From positions 26,987 to 90,986 of the forward strand of contig CAYUHJ010000006.1 of the NCBI GenBank assembly GCA_964444365.1: a DNA stretch of 64,000 nt, written 5' to 3'. A model generated the notes under the pieces. That model made no database searches, had not been told where the DNA came from, and was given only the letters and a program-made list of their open reading frames with translations. Shown here piece after piece: positions 32,352-40,900 of the stretch. A program made the translations under genes and the position numbers. Within the stretch, counting starts at the first letter, position 1. Each line of letters starts with the position of its first letter. The DNA is from CAYUHJ01 sp964444365. GTDB lineage: Bacteria; Planctomycetota; Planctomycetia; Gemmatales; Gemmataceae.

Positions 32352-32783
32352 TCAGTAGCGATTGTTGGGGTCTTCGACGACCCGCCCCACTTCTTCGGAT
32401 CTTAACATCGCCCGACAGGTCAGTGCGTAGAAGCGGTTCGCCAGTTCATCGCTTGCCGCGAGGTCGCCGACGTATCCCGCCGTTTGCAACACGGCATACA
32501 CGCCGATTTCCTGGATGCCGTCCGGTTCGATCGGGTCGACCCAAGTGCCGCTCCCGAGCTTGTGGCGTCCACAGGTGCCGGTCCACCACATGTTCCGGGC
32601 GTTTTCGTGGTAGACGAGTTTGATCAGGAGTTCCGGCGAGCCGTCGACGAGTTCCCATTCCAGGCCGTCGATCCGCATCAAAGTCGCGAGCAGGGTATCC
32701 CCCGTCAGTTCCTCGTAGCGGTCGGCGGCGATGGCAAACTGACCGGCGGCGATCAAGCCGGCCAGTGTCGGATCGGCATCCAT
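32352..32783 (-). CDS. Hypothetical protein, 143 residues
   Basis: A soluble protein with no recognised family, rich in acidic and aromatic residues (ITADRYEELTG-like opening, KLVYHENARNMWWTGTCGRH, GIQEIGVYAVLQTAGYVGDL). There is no signal peptide or membrane segment. Codon pattern and a clean stop suggest a real gene. It converges on the MFS gene with 26 bases between stops. Upstream lies a family E repeat. Confidence 0.55.
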   Translation of the reverse strand: MDADPTLAGLIAAGQFAIAADRYEELTGDTLLATLMRIDGLEWELVDGSPELLIKLVYHENARNMWWTGTCGRHKLGSGTWVDPIEPDGIQEIGVYAVLQTAGYVGDLAASDELANRFYALTCRAMLRSEEVGRVVEDPNNRY

Positions 32784-32812
32784 CCGATTCGCTCCGCTGG
32801 AAACTGCACCTT

Positions 32813-32941
32813 CGAGAGCCGCGACCGCGAGGGAGCGGCCGCTTCCCGAGTCAAACCGCGCCCCTTCTGGCGGAAGTCTGCCACCCAGAACATTGCCGCT
32901 TCGCTGTTGAGCCGGCCGCTCCCTTGCGGTCGCGGCTCTCG
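32813..32941. repeat. Long inverted repeat (family E, copy 2)
   Basis: The left arm CGAGAGCCGCGACCGCGAGG (from 32813) pairs with the right arm ending at 32941 over about 29-30 bases, across a spacer of about 69 bases that differs from copy 1. Here it lies between divergently read genes and may overlap promoter sequence of the radical SAM gene. Confidence 0.88.
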
Positions 32942-32995
32942 TCAGGCGCTGCTATCATAGAGGGTATTCCGCCGAATCTCGTTCACGGACCGACC

Positions 32996-34837
32996 ATGCT
33001 GAACACCGCCCTCAAGGAAGCCGTCGTTCGGGTGCTGCCGCGGGTCACGACCCCGGCGCAGTACCTCGGCGGCGAACTGCACTCCGTGCCGAAGGACCAC
33101 CGGCAGGTTCGGGGGAAGCTCTGCCTGTGCTTCCCGGACACCTATGCCCTCGGCATGAGCCACCACGGGTTGCAGGTGCTCTACTCCATCATGAACGCCG
33201 ACCCGCAGTGGGCGTGCGAACGTGCGTTCACGCCGTGGATCGACTTCGAACGGGAACTGCGCGGGAACAAACTGCCGCTGTACGGGCTGGAGACGTTCAC
33301 CCCGCTCCGCGACTTCGACGTGGTCGGGTTCAGCCTGCAGTACGAGGTCGGGTACACCAACGTCCTCACGATGCTGGACCTCGGCGGGGTGCCGCACTTC
33401 TCGGACGCGCGGGCGGTGACGGACCCGCTGGTCATCGCGGGCGGGCCGGGGGCGCAGAACCCGGAACTGCTCGCGCCGTTCGTCGACCTGTTCGTGATCG
33501 GCGACGGCGAGGAGTCGTTGCCGTGGGTGATGAACCAGTGGGTGACGCTGAAGGAACGGGCCATTCGCGACGGCGACATCAGCTTCCGCCGCCGGCAGGA
33601 CATGCTCGCGGAGATCGCGGCGGGCGCGCCGTGGGTCTACGTGCCGATGTTCTACGAGCCCGAGTACCACGCCGACGGCAGCATCGCGGTCGTGAACCGC
33701 ACCCGCAAGGAAGTCCCCGCCGAGATCGTCTCCTGCACCATCTCGAAGGACTTTGACGAGTTCCCGCTGCCCACCAAACCGGTGGTTCCGTTCGTGCAAA
33801 CGCCGCACGACCGCATCGCCATCGAGATCATGCGCGGCTGCCCGCACCAGTGCCGGTTCTGCCAGAGCACGGTCATCAAGCGGCCGCTCCGGCTGCGGTC
33901 CGTCGAGGCGATCGTGCAGGCCGCCCTCGACAGCTACCGGAACACGGGCACGAACGAGATCAGTCTCTTGTCGCTTTCGTCCAGCGATTACCCGTACTTC
34001 GAGCAGCTCGTGAAGCGGATGCACGAGGTGTTCCACCCGCTCGGCGTGAACGTGTCGCTGCCGAGCCTGCGGATCAACCACCAGCTTCGCAGCCTGCCGG
34101 GGCTGATCCAGGGCGTGCGGAAGGCGGGGCTGACGCTCGCCCCCGAGGTGGCCCGCGACGACATGCGGGAACAGATCCGGAAACGGATCAAGAACGAGGA
34201 CCTCTACGAGGGCTGCCGCGAGGCGTTCAAACACGGCTGGCAGAAGGTCAAGTTGTACTTCCTGTGCGGGCTCCCCGGCGAACGCACGGTCGACCTCGAC
34301 GGCATCATCGAGATGGCCGAGGTCATCGCGGACATTTCGAAGCAGGTCACGGGCCGGTACAAGGACGTGACCGCGTCGGTGTCGAACTTCGTGCCGAAGC
34401 CGCACACCCCGTACCAGTGGAACGGGATGCAGACCCGCGACTACTTCCGCTGGGCCGGCGACTACCTGCACCGCCAGAAACGGAACCGGGCCGTGAAAGT
34501 GAAGCAGCACGACATCGAAACGAGCCTGCTGGAAGGCATCCTCACCCGCGGTGACAGGCGGGTGTCACCGGGCCTGTACGAGGCGTGGAAGCGCGGAGCC
34601 CGGCTCGACGGCTGGAAGGAGTGCATCCGCCCGAACCTGTGGTGGGACAGTTTCCGCGACCTGGGCATCGACCCGGCCTTCTACACGCACCGCCAGCGAC
34701 CGACGGGCGAGCGGCTGCCGTGGGACCACATCAACGTGAAGAAGGGCCGCGCGTACCTGGAGAAGGAGCAGGAGCGCAGCGTGATCCAACTGAAGGTAAT
34801 GGCCGAGGCCGTCGGCGGCACCGGTTGTGGGGGCTGA
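32996..34837 (+). CDS. B12-binding radical SAM protein (TIGR03960-like)
   Basis: A 613-residue protein with an N-terminal cobalamin-binding-like region (CLCFPDTYALGMSHHGLQVL, VGFSLQYEVGYTNVL, IAGGPGAQNPELLAPFVDLF). The radical SAM core carries the cluster motif RGCPHQCRFCQS at ~281, and KLYFLCGLPGE and VSNFVPKPHTPYQW follow. It matches the family usually found fused to, or next to, a DUF2344 protein, a group associated with ribosome or rRNA gene neighbourhoods but of unproven reaction. Here the DUF2344 part is absent and is not encoded downstream. Confidence 0.85.
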   Translation: MLNTALKEAVVRVLPRVTTPAQYLGGELHSVPKDHRQVRGKLCLCFPDTYALGMSHHGLQVLYSIMNADPQWACERAFTPWIDFERELRGNKLPLYGLETFTPLRDFDVVGFSLQYEVGYTNVLTMLDLGGVPHFSDARAVTDPLVIAGGPGAQNPELLAPFVDLFVIGDGEESLPWVMNQWVTLKERAIRDGDISFRRRQDMLAEIAAGAPWVYVPMFYEPEYHADGSIAVVNRTRKEVPAEIVSCTISKDFDEFPLPTKPVVPFVQTPHDRIAIEIMRGCPHQCRFCQSTVIKRPLRLRSVEAIVQAALDSYRNTGTNEISLLSLSSSDYPYFEQLVKRMHEVFHPLGVNVSLPSLRINHQLRSLPGLIQGVRKAGLTLAPEVARDDMREQIRKRIKNEDLYEGCREAFKHGWQKVKLYFLCGLPGERTVDLDGIIEMAEVIADISKQVTGRYKDVTASVSNFVPKPHTPYQWNGMQTRDYFRWAGDYLHRQKRNRAVKVKQHDIETSLLEGILTRGDRRVSPGLYEAWKRGARLDGWKECIRPNLWWDSFRDLGIDPAFYTHRQRPTGERLPWDHINVKKGRAYLEKEQERSVIQLKVMAEAVGGTGCGG

Positions 34838-34882
34838 CCCCGTTCGGCCCCCGAGGGTGCGGCCCCATCGCCCGGAGGTACC

Positions 34883-35467
34883 ATGACCGGCCGTGACCGC
34901 GACGAGGATGAGGACTTCGACGACGACTTCGCCCCGCCCGCGGCGGTGCCCGTCCCCCCGGCGGTGCGGTTCGCAGGGGGCGTGTGGTTCGGGTACGGGG
35001 TGTGGGTGGGGGCGGCCGTGGTGACGGTCCTCGGCCCGTTCCTGGTGCTGGGGGCGGCGGGCGGGCAGCTGGACCTGACCAAAATGGCCGGCCCCGCCCT
35101 GTCGGTCCCGGTCTCGGCGTTCTTCGTGTGGTCGGGGTGGCGGACCATGCACGGGCTGGTCTCGCCCGCGGTCCTGGTCGGCTACGGGGTGGTGTCGGTC
35201 GTCTTCGGGGCGGTGATGGTGGCCGCCGCCGTCGCGCTCGGGGTCTGGGGCGAAGGGGAGGCGCACGGCCCCGCCGCGGCCGGGCCGTGCGGGTGTGCGG
35301 CGATCCTCTTCGCCGGGTTCGCCGTCGCGTTCGCCGGCCTGATCGGGGTGGTCGGCCTCCTGTTCGTTCTGGCCGGGGTGCGGGTCATCAGCGGTCGCCG
35401 GCGGTACGCGGCGTGGCAGAACGAGACGCAGAGCCGCGACCCGGTGGGGGACCGCGACGGCTGGTGA
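34883..35467 (+). CDS. Membrane protein, first of three tandem paralogues
   Basis: A 194-residue protein with an acidic N-terminus (DRDEDEDFDDDF), then four hydrophobic segments (~30-55, ~65-85, ~95-120, ~135-165). It ends in the cytoplasmic motif GRRRYAAWQNE. The overall pattern and the ending are shared with the next two genes (GERQLAAWHED and GRRQYLDWRE), indicating local triplication. No family is recognised. The gene begins 45 bases after the radical SAM gene and may be co-transcribed with it. Confidence 0.7.
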   Translation: MTGRDRDEDEDFDDDFAPPAAVPVPPAVRFAGGVWFGYGVWVGAAVVTVLGPFLVLGAAGGQLDLTKMAGPALSVPVSAFFVWSGWRTMHGLVSPAVLVGYGVVSVVFGAVMVAAAVALGVWGEGEAHGPAAAGPCGCAAILFAGFAVAFAGLIGVVGLLFVLAGVRVISGRRRYAAWQNETQSRDPVGDRDGW

Positions 35468-35503
35468 GCCGGGCGACCCCTTCCCGCAGACAGCCCGCCG
35501 GGG

Positions 35504-35983
35504 GTGACCGTGAACGAGCCGGAGGACGAACTCCCCGAACCCGACGGCCCGCCGGTCGAGTACCCGGCCCCGGTGCGGTACGCGGGGTGGTTGTGGGTCG
35601 CCGTCTCGGCCCCGCTGATCGCGGCCGTCACGATCGCCGCGTTCGTCGAGATGCTCCGCGGGAACTCGAGTGCCGGCGCGGCGTGTCTGCTGCCGTTCGT
35701 TTCGGTCTTTCTCTGGGACGGCTGGAAGGCCGCACGCGGTCGGGCCGGGAACATCACGGGGACCGCGATCGCGTCGCTGCTGATCGGACTGCTCCTGTGG
35801 GTGGTCGTGTTTCTGAGCGCCGTCGAGCGAGCGGACCGACCCCGCACGCCGTTCGATGTGATGACGTATTCCGCGGTCGGGATGGTCGGGCTCGTCTACG
35901 GGCTGGCCGGCCTGCTGGGCTGCCTCGGCGAACGCCAACTGGCGGCGTGGCACGAGGACCAGGCGCGGCACCGGGAACCTTGA
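35504..35983 (+). CDS. Membrane protein, second of three tandem paralogues
   Basis: A protein of about 159 residues (GTG at 35504, or a second GTG two codons later). It has a Glu/Pro-rich N-terminus, four hydrophobic segments (for example LWVAVSAPLIAAVTIAAFV and IASLLIGLLLWVVVFLSAV) and the shared C-terminal pattern LGERQLAAWHED. It is the shortest of the three paralogues. Function is unknown. The gap to the first copy is 36 bases and to the third 59 bases. Confidence 0.68.
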   Translation: MTVNEPEDELPEPDGPPVEYPAPVRYAGWLWVAVSAPLIAAVTIAAFVEMLRGNSSAGAACLLPFVSVFLWDGWKAARGRAGNITGTAIASLLIGLLLWVVVFLSAVERADRPRTPFDVMTYSAVGMVGLVYGLAGLLGCLGERQLAAWHEDQARHREP

Positions 35984-36042
35984 CCGTCTTGGCGAACGTT
36001 CGAACTGACCCCGACCTTCCCGTCCCGCCCGGAGGCCCGCCC

Positions 36043-36588
36043 GTGATCGACCCCGACGACATCCCGGCCGACGACCGGTTCCCGACGGACGTGCCGTTCC
36101 CGGCCACGGTCCTGATCGCGGGCGTCCTGTGGCTGATCTTCGGCGGGATGACGTTTCTCGGCGGCCTGTTGAACACGGCCCTCGTCGCCGCGGGCGAGAA
36201 CCCCGGCGGTGCGCCGGGCGGGTGCTGCGGGCTGCTGTTCGGGATCGCGTTCGTCTCGGCGGGGTGGAATTCCGTGAAGGGGACCGCCAAGGACACCCGC
36301 GGGAACGCGGTCGGGTCGCTGGCGTTCGGCGCACTCTACCTCGGGCTGACGGTGGTCCTGGCGGTCGCCGGGCTCGGGGCCCTGCCCGGGATCGGGCCGG
36401 GCGGAGCAGGCCTGCCACCGGAGGAGGAACTCGTCATGCTCCTGACGGCGCTGGCGGTGGCGATGTTCGGCCTCATCCTGCTGACGGCGGGGGTGCTCGC
36501 ACTGGTCGGGCGGAGGCAATACCTGGACTGGCGGGAGGTCGCGACGGCCCCCCACCGGACCCGGCGGGACCAGCGGGACGATCGGTAA
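36043..36588 (+). CDS. Membrane protein, third of three tandem paralogues
   Basis: A 181-residue protein starting at GTG 36043, seven bases after a GGAGG ribosome-binding site. Four hydrophobic segments (ATVLIAGVLWLIFGGMTFL, CCGLLFGIAFVSAG, AFGALYLGLTVVLAVAG, MFGLILLTAGVLALVG) and the terminal VGRRQYLDWRE link it to the two preceding genes. The short Asp-rich N-terminus (DPDDIPADDRF) parallels that of the first copy. A perfect palindrome immediately follows its stop codon. Confidence 0.7.
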   Translation: MIDPDDIPADDRFPTDVPFPATVLIAGVLWLIFGGMTFLGGLLNTALVAAGENPGGAPGGCCGLLFGIAFVSAGWNSVKGTAKDTRGNAVGSLAFGALYLGLTVVLAVAGLGALPGIGPGGAGLPPEEELVMLLTALAVAMFGLILLTAGVLALVGRRQYLDWREVATAPHRTRRDQRDDR

Positions 36589-36594
36589 CCGACG

Positions 36595-36620
36595 AACGGC
36601 ACCCGGTACCGGGTGCCGTT
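36595..36620. terminator. Perfect 26-bp palindrome between convergent genes
   Basis: AACGGCACCCGGT followed by its exact reverse complement lies six bases after one stop codon and 21 bases before the convergent one. It is a likely bidirectional terminator or 3' end hairpin, without T-runs. Confidence 0.6.
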
Positions 36621-36641
36621 CACTTCCAGCGGGCGTCCGGG

Positions 36642-37769
36642 TTAGAACATCTTGCGGTACTCGACGCGGAACATGTCCTTGTACCAGACCTCGCCGGTCA
36701 GGGCGCGGCCGTAGCCGATGTAGAGGTCGGAGCCGCTCGGCAGCTGGGCGTCGCGGGTCGGGCCGCCCCACCCGAACCGGACCCCGACCTTCGCGTTGAC
36801 GATCGTGTCGCCGGACGCGGACACGACCGCCGGGGTCATGCCCGCCCGGAGCTCCTTGCCGCTCAGCACCGTCCACCCGACCACTTCGCCGACCGGGGCG
36901 ATGTACCCGCGGTCGCTCTGGGCGACGGCGTAGCTGGTGCCCAGCCCGTACCGCAGCACGTTGCCGGTGAAGTCGCTGCTGCGGGACAGGTTGATCGAGT
37001 CCTTGAACTCGCCGAACACGCCCCACCGGCAGCTGAGTTGTTCGAGGAACAGCAGGCCCGGTTCGATCCGCCAGTTCTCGGCCCCGAGCCCGAGCCCGCC
37101 GTCCCCGCTCGGGGTCGTGACCATCGCTTGCAGCGAATACACGCGGTCGGCGTTGTTCACGAACGCGTACTTGGCCCCGAACTGCACGTCGCCCAGGCCG
37201 GTGGCGTTCGCCGTCCGGGTGGGGTTGATGAACCGGACGGGGATGGTGACGAACATCGACAGGTTCGGGCTGATGGCGTACTCGAAGTACGGCAGGAGCT
37301 CCTGGTAGTCGACGTTCGTCTCGATCCCGACCCCCATGCCGGGGCCCTTCGCGTCCGGGGTGCCGAAGCACCCGCACTTGGGGTAGAAGAACTCGGCGCG
37401 GTCCGGCCGGTTGTTGCCCCAGGCCGCGTCCGTCCGCAGCCGGAACATCGTCACCGGCCGCGCGTTGTCGATGTACCCGCCGAGCGCGATCGCTTCGCCC
37501 GCACCCGCCCCGGACTGCGCGCTGCCGAACGACGGCGTCGGCTCCAGCAGCGGGTCGGTCGTCGGGCTGGTCGGGTTCGTGCCGGGGGTCGTCGGGCTCG
37601 TGCCGGGGGTCGTCGGCGTGTACGGGACGACCGGACACGGGACCACGGGGGCCGACTGGGCACGGTGCCCGCCCGCGGGGGTCACGTCCTGGGAGAGCGC
37701 GACCTCGGCGGACACGCCCATCGCCACGGCCGCGGCCGCGACCTGAAACAGCTTGCCAATCCGGGACAT
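36642..37769 (-). CDS. Outer-membrane porin-like (transporter) protein
   Basis: A 375-residue exported protein. The signal peptide (KLFQVAAAAVAMGVSAEVALS) is followed by a low-complexity Thr/Pro linker with repeats of PGTSPTTPGTNPTSP. A region of alternating strands follows (MFRLRTDAAWGNNRPDRAEF, GDVQFGAKYAFVNNADRVYS, RVEYRKMF at the end). The final Phe and strand alternation fit an outer-membrane beta-barrel of the poorly characterised transporter/MetA-pathway type. ATG 37769 has AGGACAGG just before it. The substrate is unknown. Confidence 0.7.
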   Translation of the reverse strand: MSRIGKLFQVAAAAVAMGVSAEVALSQDVTPAGGHRAQSAPVVPCPVVPYTPTTPGTSPTTPGTNPTSPTTDPLLEPTPSFGSAQSGAGAGEAIALGGYIDNARPVTMFRLRTDAAWGNNRPDRAEFFYPKCGCFGTPDAKGPGMGVGIETNVDYQELLPYFEYAISPNLSMFVTIPVRFINPTRTANATGLGDVQFGAKYAFVNNADRVYSLQAMVTTPSGDGGLGLGAENWRIEPGLLFLEQLSCRWGVFGEFKDSINLSRSSDFTGNVLRYGLGTSYAVAQSDRGYIAPVGEVVGWTVLSGKELRAGMTPAVVSASGDTIVNAKVGVRFGWGGPTRDAQLPSGSDLYIGYGRALTGEVWYKDMFRVEYRKMF

Positions 37770-37886
37770 CCTGTCCTCCTCGGCGCGTCCGTGCGCCTCA
37801 TCGGGGTTCGGAGACGGGGAAAAAAGTCGAACCTCACGACACTTTCCTTCGACCGGAACCACCGTATCAGCTGCCCGGAAATGAGG

Positions 37887-37922
37887 CACGCGGACCCGGA
37901 GCGTCGGCTCCGGGTCCGCGTG
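37887..37922 (-). terminator. Perfect 16-bp hairpin downstream of the WD40/caspase-like gene
   Basis: CACGCGGACCCGGAGC pairs exactly with GCTCCGGGTCCGCGTG across a GTCG tetraloop. It is 52 bases past the stop codon of the gene reading toward it (stop at 37974), so it is a likely 3' end signal, though lacking a T-run. Confidence 0.6.
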
Positions 37923-37973
37923 GGCGGGTTGTGACGGCAGTGAGGAATGGCGAGCGGTGCGGTCGGGCCGGTC

Positions 37974-40900
37974 CTACGGGTTGACGGGCTTCGCCCCGAT
38001 GCCGAGCGGCCGGTTGCGCACTTCTCCTCTCATATACGCCTGCTGCACGCCTGCCTTTTCCGGGTCTTCGGCGATCAACTTCCCGGTCAGGTCGAACACC
38101 CCGCCGACCGACGACTGCTCGGCGATGGCCCGCTGGATGATCGCGAACCACCGCTCCCGCGACGCGAGATCCTTCCACCCGAACCAGATCGTCGGCGGCC
38201 CCTCGGCCTTCGCGATGGTGCTCTCGGGAACCTTGGGCTTGTCGGGGGAATGTTGCAGGTCGTTCAGCACGACGAGCCGCACGCCCGGCGTCGTGGGCAG
38301 GCCGTCGACGCGGATCGCGAACCGCGTCGCGGCCGCCTCCGAGTACCGCTGGCTCCGGCTGGTGTGCAGCCACCGCCGGCCGTCCGGGGCGACCCAGTCC
38401 TTCCCCTGGTAGTACAGCAGGATCACGTCGTTCAGCCACGCGCCCGCCTTGGCCCCCGGCTTCGCCGTGCCGAGCCGCTTCAGTTCGCGGTTCACCTCGT
38501 CGAGCACCCAGGCCACCTTCCCGTCGTCCACTTCGCCCACCAGCGGCGGGTAGAGCACGGCCTTCGCGAACGCCTTGTGCGTGAACTCGCCGCGGTCGAA
38601 GCCGTCTTCCCGGCCCGCGGGGATGACGCCGCCGAGGGCGCTGACGACACGCTTGCCGAGTTCGCCCCGCTTGGCCGCGGGCTCGTCCACGCCGACCACG
38701 ACGAGGTGGAGCCGCTGCTCCGTCAGCGGGTTTTCGCAGCGGACGCGGAACGTGGCGGAGTCGGCGGACTGTTGGGGGGCGGCCGCGTCGCGGGCCGGGG
38801 ACCGGAACGCGAACCGGACGACGGACTTCGCGGCACTCAGGAACATCGGCACCTTGAACGTCCGCTCCATCGCCCGGCCCTGCTGCGGGTCGAGCGTGAC
38901 GGGGACGTGTTCGAGGTCGTTCACGATCAGCACGACGGCCAGCTTCGGGTCGCGGGCGGTTTGCGCGTCCTCGGCGGTCCACTTCACCCGGCCGCGGACC
39001 TGCACCAGCCCGGCCTTCGACTGGAAGGCGTCGTCGGAGATCTTCAACGGGTCGGAGATCGCGCCGCCGGGCAACAGTTCTTCGACGGCGTCGACGACGA
39101 CCTGGAACGCGGGCGGGGTGTACGACACCGCGAACTCCTGGGCGGTTTCGCCGCCGTCGTTGACGGCCAGCACGCGGACGCGGTTGACGCCGGGGCGGAG
39201 TTCGAGCGGCACCTCGGCCGTCACGCTGACGCCGTCCGGCCCGGCGACGAACTTTTCGGGGGCGACGCTGGCGGCGCGTTCGAGGTCGCCGCCGCGGGGG
39301 GCGAGCCACACTTCCACGCGGGCCAGTTTCGACTCGGACGCGACCTTGAACCGCACGGGAATTTTGGGCTGGTCGGTGGCGCGGTCGCGGGTGCCGTCGG
39401 CGACGGCGACGATCGGCGGCGGGATCACGCGGACCTTCCGCTTCACCGGCACCACTGACACCGGGCTGTCACCGTCCGCGTTCCGCACGGCGAGCCGCAG
39501 ACTCTCGGCCCAGTCGTTGCCGGACTTCACCGGCACGGCCGGGGCCGTCACCTGCCAGAAGACGATGCCGAACGCGGCCCCGAGCTTCTTCGGTGCGGCC
39601 GCTTCGACGATGCGGCCGTTCACGATCACGTCCGTCGGCGGGAAGTCGGCGGCGGTCAGGACGGTCGCGGACACGTCGGCGACCGCGGACTCGCCGGCAT
39701 CGGCGGGGGCCACGGCGAACACGCGCGGCGGCTGCCGGAACGCGACCGTGGCGAGGTTGGCGAACGAGTCCGACCGCCAGTCGTTCTTCACGACGAGCCC
39801 GATGCGGTTGACGCCCGGCCGCAGCGCGACGGTGGCGGACCACGTCTTCGCGGCCGGGTTCAGCACCGCGTCGACGCTGGCCGCGTCCCCGCCGCCGGCC
39901 GGGGTGACGACCACTTGCACCTTGAACGGGTCGTCACCAACCGGCTGGAAATCCCCCGTGAGCGAGAGCACCCGCGTTGTGACCGACGTGCCCACTTCGA
40001 TCGGCGCGATGCTGACGGCCGGCAGCGCGGGGTGATACGCGAGGGTGACGCCCCGCTCCGCGAACGGCCCCTTGCCGGACTTCGCCCGCACCCGCACGGT
40101 CGTCGGCTTCCCCGCGGTCAGCGTGATGTGACGAGCGTCGGCCAGTTTCTTCGCGGCGACGTGCTTCTCGGCGTGCCACGTCCCGTCGCCGTCGTCCCAC
40201 TCCACGTCGGTGATCGGGTCGGCCGCTTCGAACGTCGTCGAGAGGTCGAACTTCGCCACGTCGGTGACGAGGACCGACTGCTTGCCGATGTCCTGGGATT
40301 CGGTCGGGGTCGACACCTCGAACTTCGCGATTCGCGGCGGCAGCGGGATCTTTTCCGGCGTGTACCGTACCTGGAACTCGGTGCCGCCCGACTCCAGCTT
40401 CGCGAACTTGCCGGCGTCCCGGGTCGTGGCCGTCAGGCGAACCGTCGTCGTGCCGGGGGTCAGTTTCAATTCAGAAGGCTTGTCGGAGAGCGGGGTCGAA
40501 CCCTTCTCCCCGCCGGGTCCGGTCCAGTCGAGGACCACGTCCGCGGGGCCGCCGGTGCCGAGTTCCACCTTGGCGGAGACGGCGACGGTGTTCGCCTCGG
40601 TGGTCACGACGGCGTCCGCCGGCTTGCCGCCGACAAGGGCCGCGACCGTGGGGGCGGTCGGGACGAAGTTCACTTCCGAGACGGCCGCGGTTGCGGGCGG
40701 GGAGGTCGGCGTGCGGTGCAGGGCGACCTCGAAGGCGTGCGTGCCGCGAACCCACGGGTGTTCGCCGAGGTCGACGGTGAAGGTGCGGTCCTGCCCGGCG
40801 ACGGCGACTTCCTTCCAGGCCCCCGGCTTGCCGTCCGGCGGCACGGCCCGCCAGCGGACGACGGCGCGTTCCAGTGGGAAATCGTCGGTTACGTCGCTGA

